Assembly (NCBI RefSeq): GCF_013426205.1
Contig: NC_089425.1
Location: 2,046,001-2,110,000, forward strand
Direction of reading: 5' to 3'
DNA from: Metarhizium brunneum
Lineage: Eukaryota; Ascomycota; Sordariomycetes; Hypocreales; Clavicipitaceae
Length of the DNA stretch: 64,000 nucleotides
Made by a program: the position numbers and the translations under genes. The notes beneath the pieces were generated by a model that was given only the letters and a program-made list of their open reading frames with translations, ran no database searches and was not told where the DNA came from. Of the stretch, positions 1 through 9,993 are shown piece by piece (position 1 is the stretch's first letter; each line of letters begins with the position of its first letter).

Positions 1-161
1 CGGCAGGTATCATCATCATAATATAAAAAAAAGACCGAATAATATCCCATCTTCGAGCTGTGACGAACACCGAAACAAACCCCCTCCCTTCAAAGGAAGA
101 TAATAGAAAATGATGCCTTTCATCTGATACTGTGAAACGTACAACAGCCTTCCGCAATGAC
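1..161. other. left-edge intergenic sequence
   Basis: This is sequence downstream of the stop codon of the first minus-strand gene. It probably contains that gene's 3' untranslated region. I see no coding signal or RNA gene. Confidence 0.4.
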
Positions 162-513
162 TCACTGGATTGTAGCTTCCTTATCCTCTTCAACCGTCAT
201 GCCGTAGTCTGTACCCCACGCCTGCACCTTTTGCAGCGCCTGCAGCGCCTTCTCTGGTGCGATCACGACAAATCCTCTGTTTTACTGCGAGTTAGTTGAA
301 GTCTAAGAGTCTAGCCTGGCTAACTCACTTAATGATCGTATAAGAATGAGTAATTTTCCCTCCGGCTTCTATCAACGTATTTTTTGCCTTTTCTATTACG
401 GAATCGGGCGTGGAATCCTCTTGAAAATACACAATAGCTGACATCTTTTGATTCATAGCCAAAACTGCTGGGAGGGCCGCAAGGGCGACGACCAGACTCG
501 AGAGAAACTTCAT
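162..513 (-). CDS. secreted peptidase-inhibitor-I9-like small protein
   Basis: A 99-residue product from two exons, 329-513 and 162-276. The first 19 residues form a clear signal peptide (MKFLSS, then a hydrophobic core, then AVLA). The mature part has the compact I9/subtilisin-propeptide layout: a beta strand (SAIVYF), a helix (DSVIEKAKNTLIEAG), ITHSYTIIKGF, then a second helix and a GMTVEED-like strand. Such proteins resemble yeast Pbi2, which inhibits vacuolar proteinase B; the signal peptide here suggests a secretory-pathway or extracellular target. The 52-nt intron (277-328) was placed at the second of two close AG acceptors, because the first (8 nt upstream) leads straight to a stop. 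The family call is from the strand/helix pattern and the IIKGF motif. The target protease is unknown. Confidence 0.75.
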
Positions 514-1215
514 TTTCTCTACTAAGAAACGAATAGGTTTGCGGAGGCTTCTCGGCGAGATAGAAGATGCTAGTATTCTTGTTTTGTACGAGGAAAATGC
601 CTAAAGAAGGGGTACGGCGGGCAGTGGTTGCAACTTGCAAGTGATGATGAGTTTGAGTGGCAGTCATGTTTCATGGCATCATAAGCCACCGTCCGCTTTA
701 ATATTAGTCCGGCATCATTTCACCAAGCGCGCAGTCCATAATTGGAAGGTGATTAATACCTAAGTACTACTTAGCCTCACTCCCCGAGTGAGGCGCAGTA
801 GAGTCTGTTCAATGCTCGGGTGAGAGATGGCAACGGCATTTGAGGACCTTATTAATGGAAACACTCCACGTATACGTTTTCTTCCCTTGATAAGAAGAAA
901 ATGAGAGGTAAGGCTTGTAGATGAATGAGAGATTATTGGGCTCTGCGATCGACATACAAACCAGACGCAATAAGGTGTGCAACTCGGCGCACTGGTCTCC
1001 ATGTCACCACCTGCCTAGATAGGGAGCTCAGTTTTGCACATACACTAAAAAAAAAGTCAGCTAGAGGAAATAGGAGCCGTGGAGTGGCAATGCATCCATC
1101 GATTTATAGACATGGAGTCAGATGGGATTTCAGTTACCTGGGAGTAATTTGAGATTGGCAAGCACAAGAACAGGGAGCATCGTGACGCGTGAAGGGGTTG
1201 CTCGCTCAAGTTTCA
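514..1215. other. intergenic, no gene seen
   Basis: About 700 bp between two minus-strand genes. It holds the upstream region of the inhibitor-like gene and the downstream region of the next gene, plus a small CTAAGTACTACTTAG-type near-palindrome at about 758-773. Short open frames here lack ATG context, codon bias and recognisable motifs. Confidence 0.4.
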
Positions 1216-2043
1216 TTAGTAACGTGTATCGATAGATTTGTCCTCATTCCAGACATCCTGGCTTTCCTGTTCGACTGCTCGCATAGCCACCGTAACGTTT
1301 TCCAATTTTGCTACCACGTCAATGACACCATCGTTAACCCTTTGAAAATATTTATCGTTGGCCTCTCTTCTTTTCCGGCCAAGAACAATATCCATCTCCG
1401 TTTCCTCAATGATCTTGGACCCAAAAGAGCCCAAAGCTTCATTCTTGCCCTTTAATCCTTCACCAGATGTCTTGTTAAGACTTTTCGCTTGTTCAGTTCC
1501 CTCGAAGGCACTCGATTTCGGCGGTTCCATGAAAACGCCACGCAAATTGTGAAGCTGCTCGCCAGGAGAGGGAATGACTTTATCCCGTGCAGATGCCCCA
1601 ATTGACTCATCAGTCTCGCTTCTTGCCCAGGCTTGTGCGAGTCCTATTTGCGCAGAGCGTAGCTCAGAAAGCTTTTGATCATGCCCAGGTCCAAACACGT
1701 GAGTGCCACCTGACGCTGACAATTCAACCTCCTCTAAAGTAGCCTGCATCTCCGCCCATAATGCATCAGTCTTATCCGTACTCCGAGTGCTCCCTGCTTT
1801 ACCGGATCGCTGCAAATTTGTTGGAGCAGATCCAGAACGAAGAGATGTGCTGCGCTCCAAAGTAGAGAGTTCTCGTCTTGAAGTCGGCAGAGCTGGTCCT
1901 GGAGCTGAAGTGCTGGACAGAGAAACGCGTGATCCGCCCGGAGAAGGATGAAGAAAGAGTACCGGGGGAGGGTCGCGTTGTCTTCCCACTGGTTTCGACA
2001 TCGGAGACATTAATGCTGCAGGCAGGGCAATAGCAACATTCAT
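1216..2043 (-). CDS. uncharacterised Ser-rich protein with C-terminal helices
   Basis: A single-exon frame of up to 275 residues that I do not recognise. The first 90 or so residues are low-complexity, rich in Ser, Pro, Thr and Arg. A more ordered stretch follows (TDKTDALWAEMQATLEEVE, then a helix with SELRSAQIGLAQAWARSE). The C-terminal 80 residues look helical and charged (IIEETEMDIVLGRKRREANDKY). No signal peptide or membrane segment is evident. The start is uncertain: in-frame ATGs at 2043, 2010 and 2001 are possible, and the last two give an N-terminus like MSPMSKPVGR or MSKPVGR. It is transcribed away from RPS23 with about 0.5 kb between them. The long uninterrupted frame and helical composition support a real gene; function cannot be assigned. 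Confidence 0.65.
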   Translation of the reverse strand: MNVAIALPAALMSPMSKPVGRQRDPPPVLFLHPSPGGSRVSLSSTSAPGPALPTSRRELSTLERSTSLRSGSAPTNLQRSGKAGSTRSTDKTDALWAEMQATLEEVELSASGGTHVFGPGHDQKLSELRSAQIGLAQAWARSETDESIGASARDKVIPSPGEQLHNLRGVFMEPPKSSAFEGTEQAKSLNKTSGEGLKGKNEALGSFGSKIIEETEMDIVLGRKRREANDKYFQRVNDGVIDVVAKLENVTVAMRAVEQESQDVWNEDKSIDTRY

Positions 2044-2120
2044 CCCTAATATGACAAGATGCCCAACAATAGCTCCTCGTTATTATCCCATTCTGAAGTG
2101 AGGTCCAATCGAGTATCTGC

Positions 2121-2180
2121 CCGCCTACCTACCTAGACCTAAGTACTTAAGGTAGTAACTACTCGGTAGGTACCCAGTAC
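2121..2180. repeat. CTACC/CCTAG/GTACTTAAG palindromic repeat tract
   Basis: A low-complexity tract of short self-complementary words (CTACCTACCTAG, AAGTACTTAAGG, GGTAGGTACC). It belongs to the window-wide family described for 33181-33455. Confidence 0.6.
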
Positions 2181-2326
2181 AGATCACGCAACCAGACAGT
2201 AGTAGTTGCCAGTTAGCACAGGCAGTGACCGCCTGCTAGTGGACCCATGAGAGCACCCTGCGGAGGCATATGCCACGTGAATAGGCACGTGAATGAAAAG
2301 CCACTGGGACTCGAAGTCGTTTCCTC

Positions 2327-2347
2327 TCTAGGGCCAGGAAACCCTAG
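2327..2347. promoter_or_regulatory. inverted CTAGGG/CCCTAG (telo-box-like) pair upstream of RPS23
   Basis: The sequence has CTAGGG (2328-2333) followed 8 nt later by CCCTAG (2342-2347, inside AAACCCTAG). AACCCTA boxes are known in fungal ribosomal-protein promoters as Tbf1-type sites. The position, about 170-190 bp upstream of the RPS23 start, fits that role. The binding factor is an inference. Confidence 0.45.
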
Positions 2348-2435
2348 TGTCAAACTTGGCATGCAGACTCAACTTTTTGCTGCTCCGCTCGAAGTCATCA
2401 TCACACCCATTGCCGAGCGGTAACGACAAAAATCG

Positions 2436-2514
2436 GTACGTACATCAACATTCGAGTAGGAACGATCTTGAAAATAAAATGTTAATGTGATTATTTCGTT
2501 GCTAACTAAAATAG
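2436..2514 (+). other. probable 5'UTR intron of RPS23
   Basis: The segment begins GTACGTAC and ends with a canonical branch site (GCTAAC) a few bases before an ATAG acceptor, five bases upstream of the RPS23 ATG. Leader introns are common in ribosomal-protein genes of filamentous fungi. This is an inference from splice signals only. Confidence 0.5.
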
Positions 2515-2519
2515 CAATC

Positions 2520-3018
2520 ATGGCTGGAGGCAAACCCCGTGGTCTTAACGCAGCGCGAAAGTTGCGAACGAACCGAAAGGACCAGAAATGGGCCGATCTC
2601 CATTACAAGAAGCGTGCCCTGGGCACCGCTTTCAAGTCATCTCCTTTCGGTGGCTCTTCTCACGCGAAGGGAATTGTTCTCGAGAAGGTCGGTGTTGAGG
2701 CCAAGCAGCCTAACTCTGCTATCCGAAAGTGTGTCCGAGTGCAATTGATCAAGAACGGCAAGAAGGTCACTGCCTTTGGTATGTTACGCAGGCCTGGTCC
2801 ACCGAATTATTCCCTTAGCTAATTGGCTATATCATATAGTTCCTAACGACGGTTGCTTGAACTTTGTGGACGAAAACGATGAAGTCTTGCTTGCTGGTTT
2901 CGGTCGTAAGGGCAAGGCAAAGGGTGACATTCCAGGTGTCAGATTCAAGGTTGTGAAGGTCTCTGGCGTTGGTCTTTTGGCTCTGTGGAAGGAGAAGAAA
3001 GAGAAGCCTCGTTCTTAA
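2520..3018 (+). CDS. rps23: 40S ribosomal protein S23 (uS12)
   Basis: A 145-residue product from two exons, 2520-2778 and 2840-3018, the same length as the yeast protein. It sits in the decoding centre of the small subunit and controls accuracy. The sequence keeps the family signatures [16 protein letters not shown] start, [15 protein letters not shown], the KQPNSAIRK loop and the C-terminal [10 protein letters not shown]. Pro64 in the loop corresponds to the prolyl residue hydroxylated by Tpa1/OGFOD1 enzymes in other eukaryotes. The 61-nt intron splits the Val codon of TAF-VPND. ATG 2520 is chosen because MAGGKPRGL aligns with known N-termini, and an in-frame TTG upstream at 2487 is not plausible. 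A leader intron and telo-box-like motifs lie upstream. Confidence 0.97.
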
Positions 3019-3246
3019 AAATGGCAACGGATGAAAAGGGGCGACGCTAACTGGTCAAATTTTCGGCATGAGGAGTCGGATCGGCTTGCTTGCATTGGCA
3101 TCACAGGTTGGGTTTTGATCATAAGAGGCTAGATTCCACAGTTTAAATGGAAGTTTCGTTTTGAAGCATGACAGAACACTATATCTATAAAGAATAGCCA
3201 TACGTGGTTATTGGAGAAATGAAGTATTGTACAAACAGAAGGTCCC

Positions 3247-4473
3247 TTAGTATTGACATCGTTCCGGATCCATGTCATCACCAGCAGTAGGCTTGTCTGA
3301 AAGTTGGATGAGATAATCTGCTGCTAGGCCCAAGCTAATAGTGCCACCCGTAATCCAGCATCCATTTACGAACCACCACCAACAATTCTTGACACTTTTA
3401 AGGTTGACTTTCCTGATCATAAGTGCCAGAGTGACTGCAGCTCCGCCGCAGCTTCCGATGAAGAAAGCCGGTCCAGCACCAGTGGCAATGCCAGCGGCGG
3501 CAAGAAGAGCGATTTGCGTTGTAGCTAGCCCTGTGAGGATTTGCTTGGTTTGTGAATCGTGCTTCAATGCAATACTTTTAATGCCAGCCTTAGCGTCGTC
3601 TTTGATGTCCATATGCGCATAGATCATGTCATACAAGACGGTCCAGGCGATGTTGGAGCCGTAAAGGCAGGCGGCAGCCGCTAGAGCTGACCCGTTTGAC
3701 AACAAGTCTATGCCCAAAGCTGGAAAGCCCATTATCGCGCCCCATGAGAATGTCAAACCTAGGACAAATTGTGGATAGTAGGTTACTCGTTTAGCCAGGG
3801 GGTAACTCGCAACGAACAAAAGACTCGGTATGCCATAGAAAAGACAAGGCGCTGGAAATTGAATCAAGATGCCTAGACCAGCTAGAAGTTGAGCCCCGGT
3901 AAACACTAAGCCGTTGAAGGGAGAAATGGCGCGCCGAGCAATTGGTCGAAGTCGAGTGCGGGAGACGTGAGGGTCGAGATTTCGATCCCACAGGTCATTG
4001 ATGGTACATCCTGCTCCGCGCATTATCAGGGCACCAGAGAAGAACAGTAATGAGGTACCAACGACTGAACCAACCGAGGGCATCGGTGAAACCATTGGTG
4101 CTGCCATCAATGTTGAAAAAAGGCATGGAAAGTACAAGTAATAGGTGCCTGTTGGTTTGTCAATTCGAATGAGTTCGGCATATGGAACCCATGATGCTGG
4201 AATCAGTGAAAGAATCCCAGAATTGGGTGGTTGATAGGCTGGAAGTATCCTATGGTTCTCTAGCTTGGCTTGATGCTCAACAGAAGACGATGCTAGATGA
4301 TGCGTTTGATGTTGTCTACCAAGCTGCTGTCTGAGGAAGCCAGTTTGAAGAACGCGCAAACCGTCGCACCCTCTCGCATAGAAAGGTATCTTCTGCCCCG
4401 CGGGCGTAAGCTGAAGCCCTCTGGAAATTTTAGACGCCGCTGTAGAGACACGGGACACGTTTGGCGGCCTCAT
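3247..4473 (-). CDS. coq2: 4-hydroxybenzoate polyprenyltransferase, mitochondrial (COQ2)
   Basis: An intronless frame of 408 residues. COQ2 attaches the polyprenyl tail to 4-hydroxybenzoate, an early step of ubiquinone synthesis, in the inner mitochondrial membrane. The first aspartate-rich motif is NDLWDRNLDPHVSRTRLRP, and the second is MDIKDDAKAGIKSIA. Both bind the Mg-diphosphate of the prenyl donor in UbiA enzymes. Around them lie about seven to nine hydrophobic segments. The first 80 or so residues are Arg/Ser/Gln-rich and acid-poor, as expected of a mitochondrial presequence. The length is slightly above the yeast enzyme because of this leader. It shares a 550-bp bidirectional promoter with the JmjC gene. 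Confidence 0.95.
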   Translation of the reverse strand: MRPPNVSRVSTAASKISRGLQLTPAGQKIPFYARGCDGLRVLQTGFLRQQLGRQHQTHHLASSSVEHQAKLENHRILPAYQPPNSGILSLIPASWVPYAELIRIDKPTGTYYLYFPCLFSTLMAAPMVSPMPSVGSVVGTSLLFFSGALIMRGAGCTINDLWDRNLDPHVSRTRLRPIARRAISPFNGLVFTGAQLLAGLGILIQFPAPCLFYGIPSLLFVASYPLAKRVTYYPQFVLGLTFSWGAIMGFPALGIDLLSNGSALAAAACLYGSNIAWTVLYDMIYAHMDIKDDAKAGIKSIALKHDSQTKQILTGLATTQIALLAAAGIATGAGPAFFIGSCGGAAVTLALMIRKVNLKSVKNCWWWFVNGCWITGGTISLGLAADYLIQLSDKPTAGDDMDPERCQY

Positions 4474-5026
4474 GGTTCTAAACCTGGGAGTAGTAATGGC
4501 CCTTAACCAACATTCGCGGTCCTCAAATTAGTAGTAGATAGTTCCTTCAAAGCTTTAGGCTTTCAGGCATAGTACTGATAATCATTTTTGGTCGACTCGA
4601 AACAGAGTGAGCTCTTTCCAGCACTTCGTTCAGTATCGAAATTAAATTTGACGTCTGGACTATGGCACATATGACGTCACGTGATGTCCGTTATGTTTGA
4701 GTCGAGTTGACTGCTGACTACACACGTTTGTCATTGTTGGTGCGTCGCATTCATTGCCCGTTCAACCCTGCGCAAACCAATCCCCGTCGCGTCCGGACGG
4801 CCTTTGCTAGTAGGATCCTGTTTGCAGGATGCCTATGACTACTTTAACGTCCTAACTCGCTCACTCCCGGACTCCTATGCTTCATTTACCTCAAGTTGAA
4901 AGCAGTGCATGCAAACCTCGCATCCACGCACTCTCTCACTTCCTCGCCCTGTCATCGAGGTTATTTGGCTGGTGATTGGCGTCCGCAAATTATGGATGTA
5001 GAGCCCACAGTGCCTGTATCGCAGAG
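4474..5026. promoter_or_regulatory. bidirectional promoter, COQ2 / JmjC gene
   Basis: The two genes diverge from this 553-bp region. It contains overlapping perfect palindromes: TGACGTCA (4672-4679, a CRE/bZIP site) and TCACGTGA (4677-4684, an E-box/Cbf1-type site), sharing three bases. No gene is seen inside. Confidence 0.55.
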
Positions 5027-8000
5027 ATGCCGACTTCACTCCATCCGCAAGCTAAATTCGATCCCATTCCGCCAGACCTTGATTTGTACGGCCTGGTAGA
5101 TCGGACACCGAATTTCAAATGGGTACAGAGAGTCTCAAGGTCTCAAGTACTTGGTCTTGGTCAGCAGGGGTTTGAAAAGCTTATTCAAATACATGTTATC
5201 GCTGGAGGGAAACCACTGGTCATTGATGGCTGGGATGCGCTCTTCCCAGAGGAGCTCTTCAATGTCAACTGGCTCGAAAAGACATATGATAAAAAAGGTA
5301 AGTAGGTTCTTTGTGCATCTTGCCATTATTTATTGCTTAGCTCACCTCACTGCAGAGGAAAATGTTCGCGACGTAACTGCCGGTACAGATATTCCAATGA
5401 CAACTGGACATTATCTAAGGTCGATGAAGCAACTGACAAACCAATGGACTCCACAAAACTTCCGGGATGAGCGCCGGCAAAGACTTTACCTGAAAGACAT
5501 CGACTGTCCCGTGGAGTGGCGATATGAATTGCAAACAATTTTGCATCCCAACTTATTTTATCTGAACGACAACGTCACAAAATCAGGTTCATCGAATCCA
5601 ACACGACGGCCTGGAGGCGATGGTCAACATGGCGAAAACTCCATAGCTCCTGCGGGAGACCTCATGTCAAGCCTACCCGAGGAGATGCGGGCCGAAAACT
5701 TAATGTGCTATGTTGGTCACGAAGGCACCTATACACCAGCTCATCGAGAGATGTGTGCTTCTGTTGGACATAATATCATGGTGGAGACCTCAGGTGATAG
5801 CCCTGGAGAAAAACCCGGAAGTTCTATCTGGTTCATGACTGAAAGTAAAGATCGTGATGTGGTCCGTGAATACTTTTTGTCGATGTTGGGCCATGATATT
5901 GAGATTGAAAAGCATTTTGCGCAAATTAACGCTTGGAAGAAGGCTCCTTTCGATGTCTACCTTGTCGATCAGCGTGCTGGGGACTTTATCATCATTCCGC
6001 CGCTGGCAGCCCATCAAGTCTGGAACAGAGGTACTCGAACAATGAAAGTGGCCTGGAACCGAACTACCCCTGAGACTCTGCGTTTGGCATTGCGCGAGGC
6101 TCTACCAAAAGCGAGACTGGTGTGTCGTGATGAACAATATAAAAACAAGGCGATTATATATTTCACCCTGCACAAATATTACCAGCTCTTGAAAGAAATG
6201 GAAAGACAAGAAGATATCACCCAGAACAGCTTCATGGGCATTGGAAGAGACATCGTCAGAAATTCACCCCGGGCGAGACAGCTTGCTGGAGATTTTAGGT
6301 CTCTCTTCAGTCTTTTTACAGAAATACTTATCGATGAGGCCTTTGCATACAACGAGAAACAAGTCGAAAGACTGCCCTTTGACTCATGCGTCACTTGCTC
6401 ATACTGTCGCTGCAATATATTCAATCGATTCCTCACCTGCAAAAATTGCACAAGGGTCCTTGTTAACGGAGATGAAGATGCATACGATATATGTATGGAA
6501 TGTTACGCCATGGGAAGGTCCTGTGCTTGCTTATCTGGTCTTCAATGGTGTGAACAATGGTCTTGGTCTGAGCTTAGCGGGAAATATGAGCTATGGCGTG
6601 AGATGGTCATTGTCAATGATGGTTTTGTTGATCTGCATAGCTCACCTCCTCCTTTCGAGACGGCTCGACAAAAATCAGCCAAGAAATCAGTGGCGCAGAT
6701 ATGTCAGGAGGCCCTCATCAGGCGTCCGTGGAAAGATATTACGAAGCAAGACGTTGGCAAAGTTGCAAGTGATTCTGAGCAAGGAGACGTTGAGGATGAA
6801 CCTAAGAAGAAAACGAAAAGGAAGCAGAAGAAGGGCGAAGTCCGCCGATGTCACGTATGCTGCCATAAGGACTACAGTTATCGAGTTCATGAATGCTCGA
6901 ATTCGGAGTGTGCAGAAGCATATTGCTACGGTGTTCTCTATAGAGCTTTCGATATGATGCCGCAGGCAGTTTTGCAAAATGAAACTTGGCAGTGCCCAAA
7001 ATGCTTGGGCATTTGCAATTGTGGTTATTGTCGTCGGGCAGGAAACACGAACCCATATACACCTAAGAATACTTCTCTTGGCCATGATACTCGACCAATT
7101 GCGGATGACAGAAGTGTTGAAGCCCTGGTTGATTTTCGGGTGCATAATCTGTCATGGCTGAAGGCTGCTGGAGAAGAAAGCCGGAGCAGAGATAGCCGGA
7201 GAATGCAAATATTGCGGCAACAAGCTGACCACGCCAAGGCACGAAGCGAGCTGGCTGAAGTCGAAAGTGAAAGGGCCCTTCTTGGAGACGGCGATAATTC
7301 TCAGAGGGCCACGAACACCGACCCAGAGGGTCGCGATCCTGAAAGACAGAGTGCTCATGAGTATCCTACACTCGCCTTGGAGTCCGAAAATAGCTCACGG
7401 CTAAGGTCGGATTCGGCGGGACCACCGGTTGCGCATAACGGCATATCTCCTTACCCAGATCCTTCTGTAGCCTCAAACTATGGTATCGGGATGGGGTATT
7501 ATGAGCAGGATGATACACCCGACAAAATCCTCTTCGATCCATATAAAGCCCCCTCTCCTAGTGCTATACACCTCGCCGACCTCGAAGTACCTGATTCCGT
7601 CAAGAAGTCTATTCGCGCTGCGAAGAGTAAAGCCAAACGGGAGAATGAGGACCCAGATTTCATAGTCGGGAGATCTAGTCACAAACGGTCACGGCATACA
7701 AATGGCATAGATATATTGGATAATTTGGATCCAGCGCTTTTTGATGTGGAGCCGTCGACGGCATCATCAATGTTGCGTCAGAGGCGGCTGCCATCGAGTA
7801 ACACCATTAGACACCCCGCGGAAAACCAAGATGGAAATCTAGAGACACTTTCAACGGAACCCGTTACCGAGACCATGCCCACGGAACCTATTCTTCGGCA
7901 TGCAAGGCCTCTAGCATCATACGTAGAAGTTGATGATGTTGACATGGATGAAGTAGAGGAGGGTGAAATGGTTGGCGAAGGATCTGGTCAAGAGGCCTTT

Positions 8001-9125
8001 TTGGACGATAAGGCTGCGAAAGCGATTGAAGAAGCTCGACTCTCGGAGGTTCAAAATAGTGGACTTCAACAGGAGGCGTCGGTAACATCAAAACACTTGG
8101 AATCAACTCAGGGTCGGAAAAGCCGCGTACGACCTTTACAGGTCAGTTTGAGGTCTGTCGACTCTGTATCAATGACCGACCCGATAAGCCCCAGGCCGGC
8201 CATTCGCAGGCGTGGGCGACCAAGAAAATCAACGGTTGTCTCTCTTAAACAATCGGATACAGCAGCAGATGGTACAGCAGGAGCATTAAGGGATCAGGGT
8301 GAATCTCTAGGCGAGGCTCCTGATACCTCTAATGTGAGGTCAAGCAATTACCAGCAGTTGAAAAGCAACTCTTCAATCGGAGCGTCTTTGCAACAACACG
8401 AGGAACCATCAGTGCGTAGCGTTGCGACGGTCGGAATATCCCAAGAACGTAATCTCAAAGATATTGGACGTGAACTGCGCTCTAACCCCAGAGGCAGGGA
8501 ATCACAACCAGAGGCCAAGAACCCAGCTTCTCAAGTAAGAAATTTGAAGTCTGCAAGTCAGCCATTCATGTCAATGGCGGAAAGATTGGCTCTCAAAGGC
8601 AGGAAATTTAAGATCGGGAAGCGAAGAGCCGCTGCCAGTCCATTACTGAAGGATAAGGATGGTGGACCACATGTTTCTGAAGCATCAGAATCTACGATTA
8701 GAGAGTCGCGTCAGGTTTTATCGGCGGTGGCTGGTCGCACAGAAGGTAGCTATCGTCATCAGTCACGAAGTCGGCCTGGTCCACGAACAAGCTCGGCGGC
8801 GGCGGGACCGCTAACCAATCTCTCAGACGATGAGCAGGAATCCGTCTCCAAGTCATCAGATATCTCCACTACCCGGAAAACAGTTGTTAGATTGTCGGAT
8901 ATGGTGTCTAGCGAAGACGAGCACGGGAGCACCATAGACATGGCGGTATCATCTAGTGATGACAGCGGCGATAGTGACATTCCTGCAAGCGGAATGAACA
9001 GCAGAGAACGTGCTTCGACTGAACTAGGCTATACCCAGTCCCGTGGGGGAAGAAGGGGAGGGGGAAGGGGAAGAGGAAGGCGCAGAGGTCGCCCTCGTGG
9101 CTCGGGCCGCGGAACTATTTCGTGA
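5027..9125 (+). CDS. large JmjC-domain protein with Cys-rich zinc domains (putative histone demethylase)
   Basis: Exons 5027-5297 and 5356-9125 encode 1346 residues. The JmjC core lies at roughly residues 190-330. Putative iron ligands are His220 and Glu222 in PAHREMCASVG and His310 in LAAHQVWN. Two cysteine clusters follow. The first is about residues 435-490 (CVTCSYCRC, LTCKNC, ICMEC). The second, about 589-651 (CHVCCHKD, CSNSEC, WQCPKCLGICNCGYC), matches the 4CXXC_R1 type found in KDM3-like and CDCA7 proteins. The remaining C-terminal half is disordered and charged, with an AT-hook-like RRRGRPRKS near 1041 and a Gly/Arg-rich tail suited to DNA or RNA contact. It is probably a nuclear Fe(II)/2-oxoglutarate oxygenase acting on chromatin; substrate and activity are unproven. 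The ATG at 5027 gives MPTSLHPQ; the reading frame upstream has only a TTG. Confidence 0.88.
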
Positions 9126-9993
9126 CATGCTTGAAGGATTTATGTCGAGTTGTTGTCCGCCAGTTGAGGGCATGTTTGTCTAGCAAGGAGCGACTCAATG
9201 TATTTGTGTAGCTAGACCGTTGCGCACGGAGACGTGTGTAGGACATGGTCGGATATCGAAGGGAGATGGCCTCAAATGGAACTGCATGATCAGTATGGAA
9301 TTCGACGGATTTCCAATATACCTGGCATCGTTAATTGCTAAAATGCCAGACGCACAATGGTGTTCAAAGATATTACATGGGTTACACCCAGGACACCCCA
9401 AGTTCCACCAGAAGAACGGTATGATTTGGCGTGTGATCAGGGCATAATCGTCTAAGACCCGTACAAGGGTAAGGAAAACTCATAGTGACGTTTGTGGCAA
9501 GAACCAGACTTGTTGATAAATGTGTCAAGTACTTTGAAGTGTCTGGTGTAGTTTGGCACCTGGACATGCTGTCTCTGGCGTCCACGTGGGAGGCATCTGG
9601 CTCATTCACTCGTTCATGCACATGCAGAGGCACCGGCACCTGTTGGCTGACAGCCTACATGTGTATATTGCACCTGGTCTTGTTAGTTCCAATCCAGGCA
9701 CCGGACTTGCTGGGAATCCTCTCCGCAATACGGGGTCTTCTCAATCTCATCAAATTCATTGTGGTGATAACCCGGTCTGCTAGGTTCAGCCGCGTCGCAA
9801 CCGGACTACTACTAGGCACCTAGTCCAGGTACCTAATACTTGCATACCTCGAGCTCAAGGCTCAAGTACAATCCGAGTCGACATGTTAAATAGCACGACG
9901 TCCCCCGCTCCAGTAGACTTGTCTCACCAGCGGACAGGAACGAGGAGGAGAGAAAAAAGCTGTTCATTTACTATGCCTTTGGCACACAACACA
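9126..9993. other. intergenic, no gene seen
   Basis: About 870 bp covering the 3' region of the JmjC gene and the promoter of the phosphatase-like gene. A short CACCTAG/GGTACCTA palindromic tract lies at about 9805-9840. Open frames here show no family motifs and lack acceptable starts. Confidence 0.4.

Noticed and set aside
9485..9823. Plus-strand open frame of 112 codons between the JmjC and phosphatase genes.
   Set aside because: It starts in poor context, overlaps promoter sequence with a palindromic tract, and has no recognisable domain.
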